64,000 nucleotides of DNA. It comes from UBA11090 sp035560555 (GTDB lineage: Bacteria; Spirochaetota; Spirochaetia; Treponematales; Rectinemataceae). Position numbers and translations under genes: made by a program. Every line of letters starts with the position of its first letter. Positions within the stretch are counted from its first letter, which is position 1. The stretch lies in NCBI GenBank assembly GCA_035560555.1, contig DATMZF010000024.1, forward strand, positions 62,001 through 126,000, given 5' to 3'. This document shows positions 15,840 to 25,319 of this stretch, piece after piece. The notes beneath the pieces are model-generated. The model saw nothing but the letters and a program-made list of their open reading frames with translations. It ran no database searches and was not told the origin of the DNA.

Positions 15840-17297
15840 ATGGCCGAAAAAATCACGCCCCGCGAAATCGATTACTCCCAGTGGTATATCGACATCGTCC
15901 TCAACGCGAAACTGGCTGACTATTCGCCGGTGAAAGGGTGCATGGTGATAAGGCCGCGCGGCTACGCCATCTGGGAGCGCATCCGCGACGAGTTCGACCG
16001 ACGCTTCAAGGAAACCGGGCATCAGAACGCCTATTTCCCCCTCCTCATCCCCATGAGCTTCCTCAAGAAGGAAGCCGATCACGTCAAGGGCTTCGCCCCC
16101 GAGCTGGCCGTCGTCACCCACGGAGGCGGCGAGGAACTCGAGGAGCCCTACTGCATCCGCCCCACGAGCGAGACCATCATCTGGGCTAAGTACAAGGACT
16201 GGATCCAGTCCTGGCGCGATCTCCCCCTCCTCATAAACCAATGGTCGAACGTCGTCCGCTGGGAAAAGCGCACGCGCCTCTTCCTCAGGACCAGCGAATT
16301 CCTCTGGCAGGAAGGCCACACCGCCCATGAAACCGAAAAGGAAGCGGTCGAGGAAACCCTGCGCATGATCGAAGTCTACCGCGACGTCGTGGAGCGCTAT
16401 CTCTGCGTGCCCGTGGTCGTCGGCGTGAAAAGCGAAACGGAAAAGTTCGCCGGCGCCGTCAACACCTACACCATCGAGGCGATGATGCAGGACAAGAAGG
16501 CCCTCCAGGCGGGCACGAGCCACTTCCTGGGCCAGAATTTCGCCAAGGCATTCGACGTCAAGTTCCAGACCCGCGAGGGCAGCCTCGACTATGTCTGGGC
16601 GACGAGCTGGGGCGTTTCGACGCGACTCGTCGGCGCCGTCATCATGACGCATTCGGACGATAAGGGACTCGTGCTCCCCCCCACCCTCGCGCCCGAGGAA
16701 GCCGTCATCGTCCCGATCTACAAGAACGACAACAAGGCGGCCGTCCTCGCCTACGCGGAGAAGACGCTGGCCGCGCTCAAGGCGGCGGGCATCCGCGCAC
16801 TCCTCGACGGCGACGATTCATCGAGCCCCGGCTGGAAATTCGCCGAGTGGGAGATGAGGGGAACCCCGGTGAGGATCGAAATCGGCCCCCGCGACATGGC
16901 TTCGGAAAAACTCGTCCTGGTCCGCAGGGATACGGGCGAAAAATCCTTCGTGGCCGCGGCCGACGCGGCCGACGCCGTCAGGAAGCTCCTCGATGGAATC
17001 CAGACCTCGCTCTACGAGCGCGCGGTAGCCTTCCGCGACGCCAATACCGTGAAGGTAGGCTCCAACAAAGAGCTGATGGATTTCTTCGGCGCCGAAGGCA
17101 TGGGCACCGCCGACGCGCATGGCGGCTTCGCCGAAGCGCTCTGGTGCGGTTCCGCCGAGTGCGAGGCCGGGCTCAAGACCAAGGTCAAGGCCACCCTGCG
17201 CTGCCTGCCCCTCGGCCACCAGGAGGGCGTGGACGGAGTCTGCGCTCTCTGCGGAGCTCCCGCCAAACACAGGGCCATCTTCGCGAGAAGCTACTGA
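15840..17297 (+). CDS. proS: Prolyl-tRNA synthetase, archaeal/eukaryotic type
   Basis: 485 residues, the short form without the editing insertion found in the long bacterial type. Class II motifs: FPLLIPMSFLKKE, CIRPTSETIIW (motif 2 region), WEKRTRLFLRTSEFLWQEGH, and the motif 3 segment ATSWGVSTRLVGAVIM. An anticodon-binding domain (about 285-400) is followed by the C-terminal extension typical of this type, with CLPLG and CALCG zinc-type cysteines and a terminal Tyr. Charges tRNA-Pro with proline. AGGTGA lies 5 bases before ATG. The stop overlaps the end of the convergent diguanylate cyclase by 7 bases. Confidence 0.96.
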   Translation: MAEKITPREIDYSQWYIDIVLNAKLADYSPVKGCMVIRPRGYAIWERIRDEFDRRFKETGHQNAYFPLLIPMSFLKKEADHVKGFAPELAVVTHGGGEELEEPYCIRPTSETIIWAKYKDWIQSWRDLPLLINQWSNVVRWEKRTRLFLRTSEFLWQEGHTAHETEKEAVEETLRMIEVYRDVVERYLCVPVVVGVKSETEKFAGAVNTYTIEAMMQDKKALQAGTSHFLGQNFAKAFDVKFQTREGSLDYVWATSWGVSTRLVGAVIMTHSDDKGLVLPPTLAPEEAVIVPIYKNDNKAAVLAYAEKTLAALKAAGIRALLDGDDSSSPGWKFAEWEMRGTPVRIEIGPRDMASEKLVLVRRDTGEKSFVAAADAADAVRKLLDGIQTSLYERAVAFRDANTVKVGSNKELMDFFGAEGMGTADAHGGFAEALWCGSAECEAGLKTKVKATLRCLPLGHQEGVDGVCALCGAPAKHRAIFARSY

Positions 17298-18829
17298 TTT
17301 ATTTGTAACGCATCGACGCAGACTCGATTGCGGCCTTCCCGCTTGGCCCTGTAGAGGGCCAAGTCGGCTTCCATAAGCAGCTTTTCCAGCGTCGTGGTCC
17401 TGTCGCCCTCGCCCGATACCGCCATCCCGACACTGATCGTCGTCGCGATACTCTCATCCCGATAGGAAACGCGAAGCGCCGCGATGCTCTCCCGCATGTC
17501 TTCGGCCACGGCCAGAACCTTTTCGGGATCGATAGCCGTCAGCACGACGATGAATTCCTCGCCGCCGTACCTGCCGAGTATATCGGAAGCGCGAATCCTG
17601 TCTTTCAACGTCCGGGCGACCGCGACGAGAACCGCGTCGCCGGCCTGATGGCCATACCTGTCGTTGACGACTTTGAAAAAATCGAGGTCGATCATGAGAA
17701 GCCCTATTCGGCCGCCATAGCGCTGGACGCGGGAAACTTCCTTTTCCGCGTCGTCGAAAAACCTATGTCGGTTGAAGGTTTTCGTGAGCATGTCGTAGTT
17801 GGCGAGACGATAAAGCTTCCTCAGCAGACGGTGAAGCCCCGTGACGTCCTTGAACAGGAATACCCTGCCGACATTCTTCTTCCGGTCGATGAGCTTCGTC
17901 ATCTTGGCTTCGAAATAGCGCGTCCCGCCGTCCCGCACGATCTTCAATTCCTTGTTCCGGGAAGCGGCGCCATCCAGCGCGATTCCTTCGGGAAAATCCC
18001 CGAGCTTCTTCCCGATCGCGTCGACGCTGAGCCAGGAGAATAGGGTGCCCGCCGCCTTGTTGTAGTCCGAAATCTTGTCCATGGAATCCAAGATGAGGAT
18101 GCCCTCGCTGATGCCCGAGAACACGATGTCCTTGACGAGCTGGTCGGACTGCAAAAAATCGTGGCGCACGATGGCGACCGAAAAAAAGAAAGCCGCTCCC
18201 AGGAACCCGAAGGGGGCAAGATCGATGCCGTAGGGAGAGAGGCCGAACAGATAACAGGTTTCGAAGAGCGCCACCCAGGCTGATCCCAGCATCATCCAGA
18301 ACGAGATGCTGGCCGTCCCCAGCTTCGAAGTCCTCCATTGGATGAAAAAAGCCGCGAAACTCAGCACCATCATGGCGTTCGAGTAGATGACGAAAACGAA
18401 GTACCAGGGCCCTTTGTCCAGCTTGGCGAAAAGTTGCCCGCCTACGGCGATGGCCGATACCTCGCGGTAATGGAGGTGATGGAAATCGTTGGTCGCGGAA
18501 AAAAAGATGGTGAGAATGGGTATAAGAAGCAGAATGAGATAAACGCAGAAAGCGGGCTCCCGCTTGACCCTTGATTTGTAGGCGATGATGAACCAGAACG
18601 TTGAAATGAAGGAAAGGCCAAAGTATTCGAGCTTCAGCCAGAATTTGATCTCCTCGAGACTCCTAGACCCCAGCTCGAAGGCGTAGCCTGCGACATAGAT
18701 CATGACCGCTATGGACATGATGGCGAAGAGAGAGGAAAGCTGATTGTGCCGGTGCGCGATGCTGTAGCAGAAAATGCAAAAGGATACGACCGCCGTCAGG
18801 TAGAGAATTCCGCGAAGAAAAAACAGCAC
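17291..18829 (-). CDS. Diguanylate cyclase with 7TM histidine-kinase-type sensor and PAS domain
   Basis: 512 residues, GTG start with GGAGG 6 bases ahead. Seven to eight N-terminal helices (about 3-225) form a 7TM sensor of the type seen in membrane histidine kinases. A PAS-like domain follows (about 228-335: GILILDSMDKISDYNKAAG). The GGDEF domain starts near 345 with DMLTKTFNRHRF and LDFFKVVND; the active site is GGEEF (near 421) and an I-site RASD lies five residues upstream. Expected to be active and product-inhibited. Convergent with proS, sharing 7 bases at the 3' ends, so there is no room for a separate terminator. Confidence 0.9.
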   Translation of the reverse strand: MLFFLRGILYLTAVVSFCIFCYSIAHRHNQLSSLFAIMSIAVMIYVAGYAFELGSRSLEEIKFWLKLEYFGLSFISTFWFIIAYKSRVKREPAFCVYLILLLIPILTIFFSATNDFHHLHYREVSAIAVGGQLFAKLDKGPWYFVFVIYSNAMMVLSFAAFFIQWRTSKLGTASISFWMMLGSAWVALFETCYLFGLSPYGIDLAPFGFLGAAFFFSVAIVRHDFLQSDQLVKDIVFSGISEGILILDSMDKISDYNKAAGTLFSWLSVDAIGKKLGDFPEGIALDGAASRNKELKIVRDGGTRYFEAKMTKLIDRKKNVGRVFLFKDVTGLHRLLRKLYRLANYDMLTKTFNRHRFFDDAEKEVSRVQRYGGRIGLLMIDLDFFKVVNDRYGHQAGDAVLVAVARTLKDRIRASDILGRYGGEEFIVVLTAIDPEKVLAVAEDMRESIAALRVSYRDESIATTISVGMAVSGEGDRTTTLEKLLMEADLALYRAKREGRNRVCVDALQINQ

Positions 18830-18957
18830 TGAAATCCTCCATCATCCCTGATCGGGACGATATGCTATTTTTTACACAGCAATTTCCGCCTATGATAAAG
18901 ATTTCCTGGAGAAATGGGTAGTACCGGGGGAGGCGATGCGGCCCCTCGCCCCCCTGT

Positions 18958-19683
18958 TCAGCGCAGAATCTGCTTGACGTCGCCAGAGCCAAAATCGGTT
19001 ATGGAAATACTGGGATAACCATAGTAATACACCGACCCGGAACCGAAAATCCTCGCGTCGAGGGAATCCAAAACCCGAAGCGTACAGGAACCGGAACCGT
19101 TCACCGCCACGACAGCCTCGCCGGCGGTGAACCCCGGGGCCTGAACGCTCCCCGATCCGTAGATCTTGATGTCCAGCCGATCGGAACTTCCCGATAGCTT
19201 TATATTTCCTGAACCTAGAATGCTCGCGGTGATGTGATCGTATTCGAAGTCGCCCGAAATGACGCCCGAACCCTGGTCGGTCATGACGATCGATCGCCCG
19301 CTGAAACGGTTCAGAACGGAAATATTGCCCGAGCCGTAGACACCGATCTCGTTCAGCGAGGGAAGCGTGACATCGACCGTGAATTCCGTATAGCGGTAGA
19401 GACTTTTCCCCGGCCGCAGGGCGATGATGAGCGCGTCGTTGTCGGTGTGGATATCCAGGTACTCGACGAGGTTCTCGTCGATCCTCACGCTCGCCGACCT
19501 GGAGGGCCCCATGCGCAGGCGAACCTGTCCCGACGTCATGTTCTTCACCACGCTGTACCCCGAAACGGGCAGCGCTGTGGTGACGACCTTTCCGTTCCCG
19601 ACATAGTCGCCCGGAGCGATCGCGATGACGCAGGATGATGAGAGAAGGGCTAAAAAAAGAAGTGAGAAAATGGCGCGTTTCAT
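18958..19683 (-). CDS. GIN-domain (DUF2807) lipoprotein
   Basis: 241 residues from the ATG that follows GGGAG at 7 bases; a longer frame to 19743 lies in the untranslated leader. Lipoprotein signal peptide with lipobox LLSSSC, Cys18. The mature part is a repetitive right-handed beta structure with recurring GSG turns (VYGSGNISV, ILGSGNIKL, IYGSGSVQA, VNGSGSCTL, IFGSGSVYY, DFGSGDVKQ), the head/GIN domain pattern. Members are exported and often surface-linked, with no defined chemistry. Its mRNA appears to begin with a hairpin. Confidence 0.85.
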   Translation of the reverse strand: MKRAIFSLLFLALLSSSCVIAIAPGDYVGNGKVVTTALPVSGYSVVKNMTSGQVRLRMGPSRSASVRIDENLVEYLDIHTDNDALIIALRPGKSLYRYTEFTVDVTLPSLNEIGVYGSGNISVLNRFSGRSIVMTDQGSGVISGDFEYDHITASILGSGNIKLSGSSDRLDIKIYGSGSVQAPGFTAGEAVVAVNGSGSCTLRVLDSLDARIFGSGSVYYYGYPSISITDFGSGDVKQILR

Positions 19684-19730
19684 GGAAGTCTCCCGAACGC
19701 TGGATATGTCCCTCATGCGAGGCGACAGGA

Positions 19731-19784
19731 CCGAGCGACGCATTGCTCGCCCCTCGCGGGCGCGACGATGTCAGGATCGCTCGG
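19731..19784 (-). promoter_or_regulatory. 5'-end stem-loop in the leader of the GIN-domain lipoprotein mRNA
   Basis: Perfect 8-bp arms CCGAGCGA/TCGCTCGG (19731-19738 with 19777-19784) enclosing a smaller GC-rich hairpin (around GCCC/GGGC). The predicted transcription start (about 19783) falls at the outer arm, so the transcript would begin with this structure. Confidence 0.45.
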
Positions 19785-19789
19785 AGGGA

Positions 19790-19818
19790 AATATATCACC
19801 TCGAAAACGAGCCGTCCA
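19790..19818 (-). promoter_or_regulatory. Promoter of GIN-domain lipoprotein gene
   Basis: Minus-strand TGGACG (19813-19818), 17-base spacer, TATATT (19790-19795) with an upstream TGA making an extended -10. Confidence 0.6.
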
Positions 19819-19881
19819 CAAAAACCGATAATTTTTTATCTTTTGGGATATTTTTAGTCACCCGAATTCAGCCGATGTTTC

Positions 19882-19910
19882 TTGATGGATCGCCCCGCGA
19901 GAAGTAGTAT
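19882..19910 (+). promoter_or_regulatory. Promoter of the ThrE-type exporter operon (leaderless architecture)
   Basis: TTGATG (19882-19887), 17-base spacer, TAGTAT (19905-19910), then only 8 bases to the ATG at 19919 and no clear Shine-Dalgarno site. Confidence 0.5.
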
Positions 19911-19918
19911 AGAGAGCG

Positions 19919-20692
19919 ATGCAGCCAGAAGACTTGCTACTTTTCGCGGCCGACGCGGCGCGACTCATGCTCGAAAGCGGCGGGGAAACCTACCGGGCAG
20001 AAGAAACCGCGATGAACATCATAACAAGCCAGGGCGGCGTCGAAGCCGAATGCTTCGCCACCAGCACGGGGCTCATGCTCTCCTTCACCGGCGAGGACGG
20101 CAAGGTCCACGCGGTTGTCAGGCGCGTGAAACGGCGCGAGATGAACCTGGAAAAAGCGTCGCGAATCCACACGATGGTGAACGGGCTCCAGACCGACAGG
20201 ATCGACATTCTGGAAGCGACCCGCGAACTCGATGTCATCGAACGACTGCGCGAACGCCCCTTTGCCGTAAGGATGGGAGCCAGCGCCGTAGGCGCCGCCT
20301 TCTTCACCCTGCTTTACGGCGGAAAGTCGGCCGATGCCGTCGCCGCCGCGGCCATAGGCGCCACCCTCTACCTCCTCATACGAGGATTTCAGCGCCTGAA
20401 GCTGCCCGAATTCCTCACCAGCCTCGCCGGCGGAGGGTACGCGGCCATCGCTTCGCTGGGCATTCAAGCGCTCATCGCACCGATCAACCCCGACATGACC
20501 ATCATCGGCGTCATCATGCTCCTCGTCCCCGGCGTGGCCATCACCAACGCGATACGCGACATAATCGCGGGCGATCTCGTCGCCGGCATCGCCCGCGGCG
20601 TGGACGCCTTCATCACCGCGGCGGCGATTTCGGCCGGGGCAGGCGGAGCTTTCGCCATGTGGAAGCTTCTCGAACTCGGAGGAATCCGATGA
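19919..20692 (+). CDS. Threonine/serine exporter family, N-terminal half (ThrE/DUF1212)
   Basis: 257 residues. The soluble N-terminal part (1-115) has the family pattern LLLFAADAARLMLESGGETYRAEE in two adjoining pieces, then FATSTGLMLSF; five hydrophobic helices follow. In Corynebacterium ThrE this domain and the small one encoded by the next gene form a single protein exporting threonine and serine; here, as in many bacteria, they are separate and adjacent, with a 4-base ATGA overlap. The substrate is inferred only. Probably the first gene of a rightward unit that runs through the diguanylate cyclase and peptidase. Confidence 0.85.
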   Translation: MQPEDLLLFAADAARLMLESGGETYRAEETAMNIITSQGGVEAECFATSTGLMLSFTGEDGKVHAVVRRVKRREMNLEKASRIHTMVNGLQTDRIDILEATRELDVIERLRERPFAVRMGASAVGAAFFTLLYGGKSADAVAAAAIGATLYLLIRGFQRLKLPEFLTSLAGGGYAAIASLGIQALIAPINPDMTIIGVIMLLVPGVAITNAIRDIIAGDLVAGIARGVDAFITAAAISAGAGGAFAMWKLLELGGIR

Positions 20693-21171
20693 GCCCGGAA
20701 CTGCTCTCAATAGTTGGCTGGCTCAAGGGACCGATATTCGCGGCCATCGCCACCTCGGCGTTTTCGCTCCTCTTCGGACTGCATTCGATCGACATTTTGC
20801 TGGCGTCGGGCGGGGCGGCGGTAGGTTGGGCGATATTCCTCGCCGTGCCTCATGCGGGTTCGCCAGCCTTCGCGGTTTTCATCGCCGCCCTCGCCGCGGG
20901 AATCTACGGCGAGATAATAGGATGGGCGCGACTCAGGCCGGCCACCGCCTACGCGATAGCGGCCATCCTCCCCCTCGTGCCGGGAGGAGGCATGTATTAC
21001 ACGATGCTTTCCACCCTGGAGGGCAATTCGACGAAAACGGTCGAGCTCGTCATGACCACGCTCATGACGGCCTTCGCCATCGCCGCCGGACTTGCAATTG
21101 CCAACGCAGTTGGTAGAATGATCTACCTCGCCTACACCCATTGGCTCATGAAAGGAAATAAAAAACTATAA
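20689..21171 (+). CDS. Threonine/serine exporter family, C-terminal half (small integral membrane subunit)
   Basis: 160 residues, almost all hydrophobic, four to five helices, with LPLVPGGGMYYTM near 100-112, the conserved motif of this half. ATG overlaps the stop of the larger subunit gene. An open frame extends in the same phase back to 19882, but that stretch is the shadow of the upstream gene and has no membrane or family features. Partner of the previous gene product in the inner membrane. Confidence 0.85.
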   Translation: MSPELLSIVGWLKGPIFAAIATSAFSLLFGLHSIDILLASGGAAVGWAIFLAVPHAGSPAFAVFIAALAAGIYGEIIGWARLRPATAYAIAAILPLVPGGGMYYTMLSTLEGNSTKTVELVMTTLMTAFAIAAGLAIANAVGRMIYLAYTHWLMKGNKKL

Positions 21172-21172
21172 A

Positions 21173-22318
21173 ATGCCTTTAGTCACCTTGTTGCGCATAG
21201 AAATAGACCTCTTCTCGCTCGCCATTCTGGCCATCATCGGCGCTTCCGTCATCATCAGAAACAGGTATCATCGATTCATGGATTCCAGGCTCTTTCTCCT
21301 GCTGATCATCAGTATAAGCTCCGTGATCATCTTCGAAGGGCTGAGCTGGATCGTCGACGGCAAGCCCGGCGCCGCCATGAGGATAGCGGGCTATGTCATC
21401 AACATCTTGTTTTACGCCCTCATCTTCACGCCGATGGGCATCTACCTTATTTATGTCGATCACTTCACCGCGCCGAATCGGCCTCTCGTCCTCTCCATCT
21501 ATTTCTGGACGGCCATAGCGGTCGCCGTGATGGGCGCCCTCTTCGCCGTCCTCAGCCCGATACGAGGGCTGCTCTTCCATCTCGACGGAAAAAACATCTA
21601 TTCTCGGGGGCCGCTCAATGGCTTCTTCAATATCCTCATGGCCGTCATTGGACTTCTTCCCGCCTATGTCCTCGTGAGACGACGCAAAACCATACCCAGC
21701 GCGTCATTTTTCAACCTCATCCTCTACCCGATAATGCCGAGCATCGGAGGAATACTCCAGCAGTTCGTCTATGGCACCAATCTGTTCTGGCCGGCCACCG
21801 TCATAGCCGTCTTCATCACCTTCATCAACGTCCAGAACAGGCAGATCGACAGCGACTACCTCACGGGCACCTTCAACCGCTCCAGCCTCCAGGAATACAT
21901 GGGCGCCATGGTGCGGAAAACCAACGAAAAGCGGACCTTCGCGGGAATAATGCTCGATCTGGACAACTTCAAGCTGATCAACGACAAGTGCGGCCACCGG
22001 GCGGGCGATCAGGCCCTCATAGAGATGGCGGGAATTCTTCACGCGTCGGTGCGCAAAACCGATTTCGTGGCACGCTACGGCGGCGACGAATTCATCGTCA
22101 TCCTCGATACGGGCAGCGACATCGTCGTGAATGAGATCATCGACAGGATACATGCCGCCATGAAAGCCGCGAACAGCGCCGAAAAGGACTACACACTCTC
22201 GGCGAGCATAGGCAGGGCGATTTTCAGTTTGGAAAGCGACAGAAATTTGGATACATTCATCCATAGACTGGACGGGCTCATGTACATGGAGAAAGCCCGC
22301 CTCGTCTCAACTATATGA
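21173..22318 (+). CDS. Membrane diguanylate cyclase
   Basis: 381 residues. About seven hydrophobic helices (8-225) without a large outer domain, then a GGDEF domain from about 228 (DYLTGTFNRSSL, LDLDNFKLIND, GDQALIEMA). The active site GGDEF is intact near 302-306 and an I-site RKTD precedes it by five residues. Starts one base after the exporter stop; the best ribosome site (AAAGGA) is rather far upstream, so translation may depend on coupling. Third diguanylate cyclase in the window, each with a different sensor. Confidence 0.88.
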   Translation: MPLVTLLRIEIDLFSLAILAIIGASVIIRNRYHRFMDSRLFLLLIISISSVIIFEGLSWIVDGKPGAAMRIAGYVINILFYALIFTPMGIYLIYVDHFTAPNRPLVLSIYFWTAIAVAVMGALFAVLSPIRGLLFHLDGKNIYSRGPLNGFFNILMAVIGLLPAYVLVRRRKTIPSASFFNLILYPIMPSIGGILQQFVYGTNLFWPATVIAVFITFINVQNRQIDSDYLTGTFNRSSLQEYMGAMVRKTNEKRTFAGIMLDLDNFKLINDKCGHRAGDQALIEMAGILHASVRKTDFVARYGGDEFIVILDTGSDIVVNEIIDRIHAAMKAANSAEKDYTLSASIGRAIFSLESDRNLDTFIHRLDGLMYMEKARLVSTI

Positions 22319-22336
22319 CCGCACGCAGGAGTATCT

Positions 22337-25285
22337 ATGTCATTTACCCTCATAGAGGAACGCTCTGTCCCGGAAATTGATTCGACGGCCAGACTCTACC
22401 GCCACGACGCCACCGGCGCCCGCCTGCTTTCCATCGCCAACAAGGACGAAAACAAGGCCTTCGGCATCACCTTCAGGACCCCGCCCTCGCGCTCCGACGG
22501 CGTCGCCCACATCATGGAACACTCGGTGCTCTGCGGCTCGGAAAAATACCCCGTCAAGGAACCCTTCGTCGAACTGATGAAAGGCTCGCTCAACACCTTC
22601 CTCAACGCCTTCACCTATCCCGACAAGACGGTCTATCCCGTGGCTTCGACGAACAAGAAAGACTTCTACAACCTCGTCGACGTCTACATGGACGCCGTGC
22701 TCAAACCGCGTATCACCGAGGATACCTTCCGCCAGGAAGGCTGGCACTACGAGGTCGACGCCGAAACGGGGGCGCTCGCCTACAAGGGCGTGGTCTTCAA
22801 CGAAATGAAGGGGGCGTATTCCGACCCCGACGACTTCCACGACGACCAGTGCCGCCGCTCGCTCTTTCCGGACACGGCATACGGTCTCGATTCTGGAGGT
22901 GATCCCGCCGTCATCCCCCAGCTGGATTATGCCGCGTTCCTGGCATTCCATGAAAAGTATTACCATCCCTCGAACTCCTTCATCTATTTTTACGGGGACG
23001 ACGATCCGGACGAGAGGCTGGCATTCATCGACACGTGGCTCGCGCCCTATTCGCGCATCGAAGTGGATTCGCTGCCGGGCCTGCAGGCGCCTTTCGCGGC
23101 GCCCATAGCCCGCACGGCCGCCTACGAAGGCAAGGAACCCAAGGCCTGGACGGCCGTCAACTGGGCGCTGGCCGAGCATGGGGACCAGAAGACGACGCTG
23201 GGCCTCTCGATTCTCTCGCATATTCTCACCGCCACGCCCGCCTCTCCCCTTCGCAAGGCTCTCATCGATTCGGGGCTGGGCGAGGATTTGGCAGGATTCG
23301 GCCTCGAGGACTCGATGAGGCTCGGCGCCTGGTCGGTAGGGCTCAAGGGCGTAAGGCCCGACAAGGTGGCCGAGGTTGAGGATATAATCCTTTCGGAACT
23401 CTCGCGGCTGGCCGAGGAAGGCATCGATCCGGATACGGTGGAAGCTTCCATCAACACGGTGGAGTTCGCCCTGCGCGAGAAGAATTCGGGGCGCTTCCCC
23501 CGCGGACTCGCGGTGATGCTGGAAGCGCTCAACGAGTGGCTCTACGACAAGGATCCGATTCGAGCGCTATCCTTCGGCGCCTCCCTCGCCGAAATCAAGA
23601 AAGAGGCGACGGCTGGCGGAGTCTACTTCGAAAGGCTCATCCGCGCCTGGCTGCTCGACAACCCGCACCGGAGCACCGTGACGATACTGCCCGATCCGGA
23701 AGCCGGCGCGCGCCGGGAAGCGGAGGAGAAGGCGGCTCTGGAGGCCGCGCGCGCCGCTATGTCCGAGGCGGACTTGAAGGCGGCGGCGACCGCCGCGGAG
23801 CAGCTTCAGCTGCGACAGAACGCTCCCGACAGTCCCGAGGCGCTCGCCACCATTCCCTCGCTGGAACTGGCCGACCTGCCGAAAGACGCGTCGAGGATTC
23901 CCTCCGAAACGGAAACGATCGCTTCCTCCACCCTGCTCTTCCACGATCTTCCGACCAGCTCCATCCTCTACCTGGATCTGGCCTTCCCTTTGAACGGGCT
24001 GAGCGAAAAGCTCCTCCCCTATATAGGGCTTCTGGGCCGGACTCTCCTGGAAATGGGAACGGAAGACGCCGACTATGTGACGATGAGCCAGGAAATCGGC
24101 AAGCATACCGGCGGCATCGGCACGACAAGCCTGCTCACCACGAAGTGGAACCGTCCCGAGGCCGCGGCTTATTTCGTGTTCAGGTCCAAGGCTATCGTGG
24201 AAAAGGTCCCGAAACTTCTAGCCCTTCTCGAATCCATTCTTCTCGGCGCGAAACTGGATAACAGGGAGCGGTTCAAGCAGATCGTTCTCGAGGAAAAAGC
24301 CCAATCCGAAGCCTCGCTCATTCCTTCGGGCCACCGTCTCGTCGGGCTGAGGCTCCTTTCGAGGCTCACCGAGGCGGACCGCATGTCCGAATCCATCAAT
24401 GGCCTGGAACAGCTTTTCTTCCTCCGCGCGCTCGCCGAGCGGATCGATTCCGACTGGGCAGGCGTGCTCGCCGACCTGAGGGCGGCGCGGGACGCTGTGG
24501 TGAGCGTCGCGGGCGCGATCGTGAACGTCACCATCGACAGGAAGGATTTCGAAAGGCTGAGGCCGCGGCTGGAAGGTTTCGTCGCGGCGCTCCCTCGGGG
24601 GCAGGCAGAAACGGCATCCCCGTGGGGACAGGCCGGAACGGCTGGCGCGAGTGGCCTCGATGCGGCGCAGGCCCGCGGCGGCGCCGCCGCGGCGCCCACC
24701 ATGGAGCTGCTGACCGCCCCAACCCAGGTGAATTTCGTGGGCAAGGCATATCCGATGGCCGCCGCGGGCGGCAAACCCTCGGGAGCCTTTCTCGTCGCGA
24801 AAAAATATCTCGACACTACCTTCCTTTGGGAAAAGGTGCGCGTGCAGGGAGGCGCCTACGGCGGCTTCTCCATGTACGACCTCAACTCGGGCGTCTTCGT
24901 TTTCCTCTCCTACAGGGATCCGAACCTTGAAAAAACGCTCGATACCTTCGCGCTGGCTTCCGAATATCTCGATAAACTCGAAATCTCGGAGGAGGAACTC
25001 ACCCGCGCCATCATCGGTACCATCGGCGGCGTCGACAGCTATCTCCTTCCCGACGCCAAGGGCTTCACCTCCCTTGTTCACTACATGACGGGGTACCGCT
25101 ACGAGGACAGGCAAACCATGCGCGGCCAGATCCTGGCCGCGTCGCCCGCCGACTTCAAGGCGCTCGCGACCTCCATCGCGGCGGCGGCTCCCTACTCCAT
25201 AGCCGGCGCCCTAAGTTCCGCGCAGAAAATCGACGCGCTCCCCGAATCGATGCGCGGCGGAGCGAAGATCACCGCAGTCATGTGA
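22337..25285 (+). CDS. M16C-family zinc metallopeptidase (presequence protease/Cym1-like)
   Basis: 982 residues, normal for M16C. The inverted zinc motif HIMEH is at 58-62 (two His ligands and the catalytic Glu), and the third ligand lies in FNEMKG (Glu156). Four roughly repeated alpha/beta halves form a clam-shell chamber that degrades peptides. No signal peptide, so cytoplasmic. A low-complexity Ala/Gly-rich insertion (about residues 753-790, near 24600-24700) sits between the third and fourth domains and is not conserved in the family. Ribosome site AGGAG lies 5-6 bases before ATG, 18 bases after the diguanylate cyclase stop. Confidence 0.94.
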   Translation: MSFTLIEERSVPEIDSTARLYRHDATGARLLSIANKDENKAFGITFRTPPSRSDGVAHIMEHSVLCGSEKYPVKEPFVELMKGSLNTFLNAFTYPDKTVYPVASTNKKDFYNLVDVYMDAVLKPRITEDTFRQEGWHYEVDAETGALAYKGVVFNEMKGAYSDPDDFHDDQCRRSLFPDTAYGLDSGGDPAVIPQLDYAAFLAFHEKYYHPSNSFIYFYGDDDPDERLAFIDTWLAPYSRIEVDSLPGLQAPFAAPIARTAAYEGKEPKAWTAVNWALAEHGDQKTTLGLSILSHILTATPASPLRKALIDSGLGEDLAGFGLEDSMRLGAWSVGLKGVRPDKVAEVEDIILSELSRLAEEGIDPDTVEASINTVEFALREKNSGRFPRGLAVMLEALNEWLYDKDPIRALSFGASLAEIKKEATAGGVYFERLIRAWLLDNPHRSTVTILPDPEAGARREAEEKAALEAARAAMSEADLKAAATAAEQLQLRQNAPDSPEALATIPSLELADLPKDASRIPSETETIASSTLLFHDLPTSSILYLDLAFPLNGLSEKLLPYIGLLGRTLLEMGTEDADYVTMSQEIGKHTGGIGTTSLLTTKWNRPEAAAYFVFRSKAIVEKVPKLLALLESILLGAKLDNRERFKQIVLEEKAQSEASLIPSGHRLVGLRLLSRLTEADRMSESINGLEQLFFLRALAERIDSDWAGVLADLRAARDAVVSVAGAIVNVTIDRKDFERLRPRLEGFVAALPRGQAETASPWGQAGTAGASGLDAAQARGGAAAAPTMELLTAPTQVNFVGKAYPMAAAGGKPSGAFLVAKKYLDTTFLWEKVRVQGGAYGGFSMYDLNSGVFVFLSYRDPNLEKTLDTFALASEYLDKLEISEEELTRAIIGTIGGVDSYLLPDAKGFTSLVHYMTGYRYEDRQTMRGQILAASPADFKALATSIAAAAPYSIAGALSSAQKIDALPESMRGGAKITAVM

Positions 25286-25310
25286 CAGCCCCGTTTTTTC
25301 GTGTTATAAT
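25282..25310 (+). promoter_or_regulatory. Promoter of the secreted barrel-like protein gene
   Basis: GTGACA (25282-25287), 17-base spacer, perfect TATAAT (25305-25310). The -35 overlaps the stop codon of the peptidase gene. Confidence 0.78.
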
Positions 25311-25319
25311 CTTCTCAAC

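Noticed and set aside
19882..20688. 5' part of a 429-codon frame ending with the small ThrE subunit
   Set aside because: This part is Arg/His-rich, overlaps the real larger ThrE subunit in another frame, and the ATG at 20689 in an ATGA overlap is the natural start.
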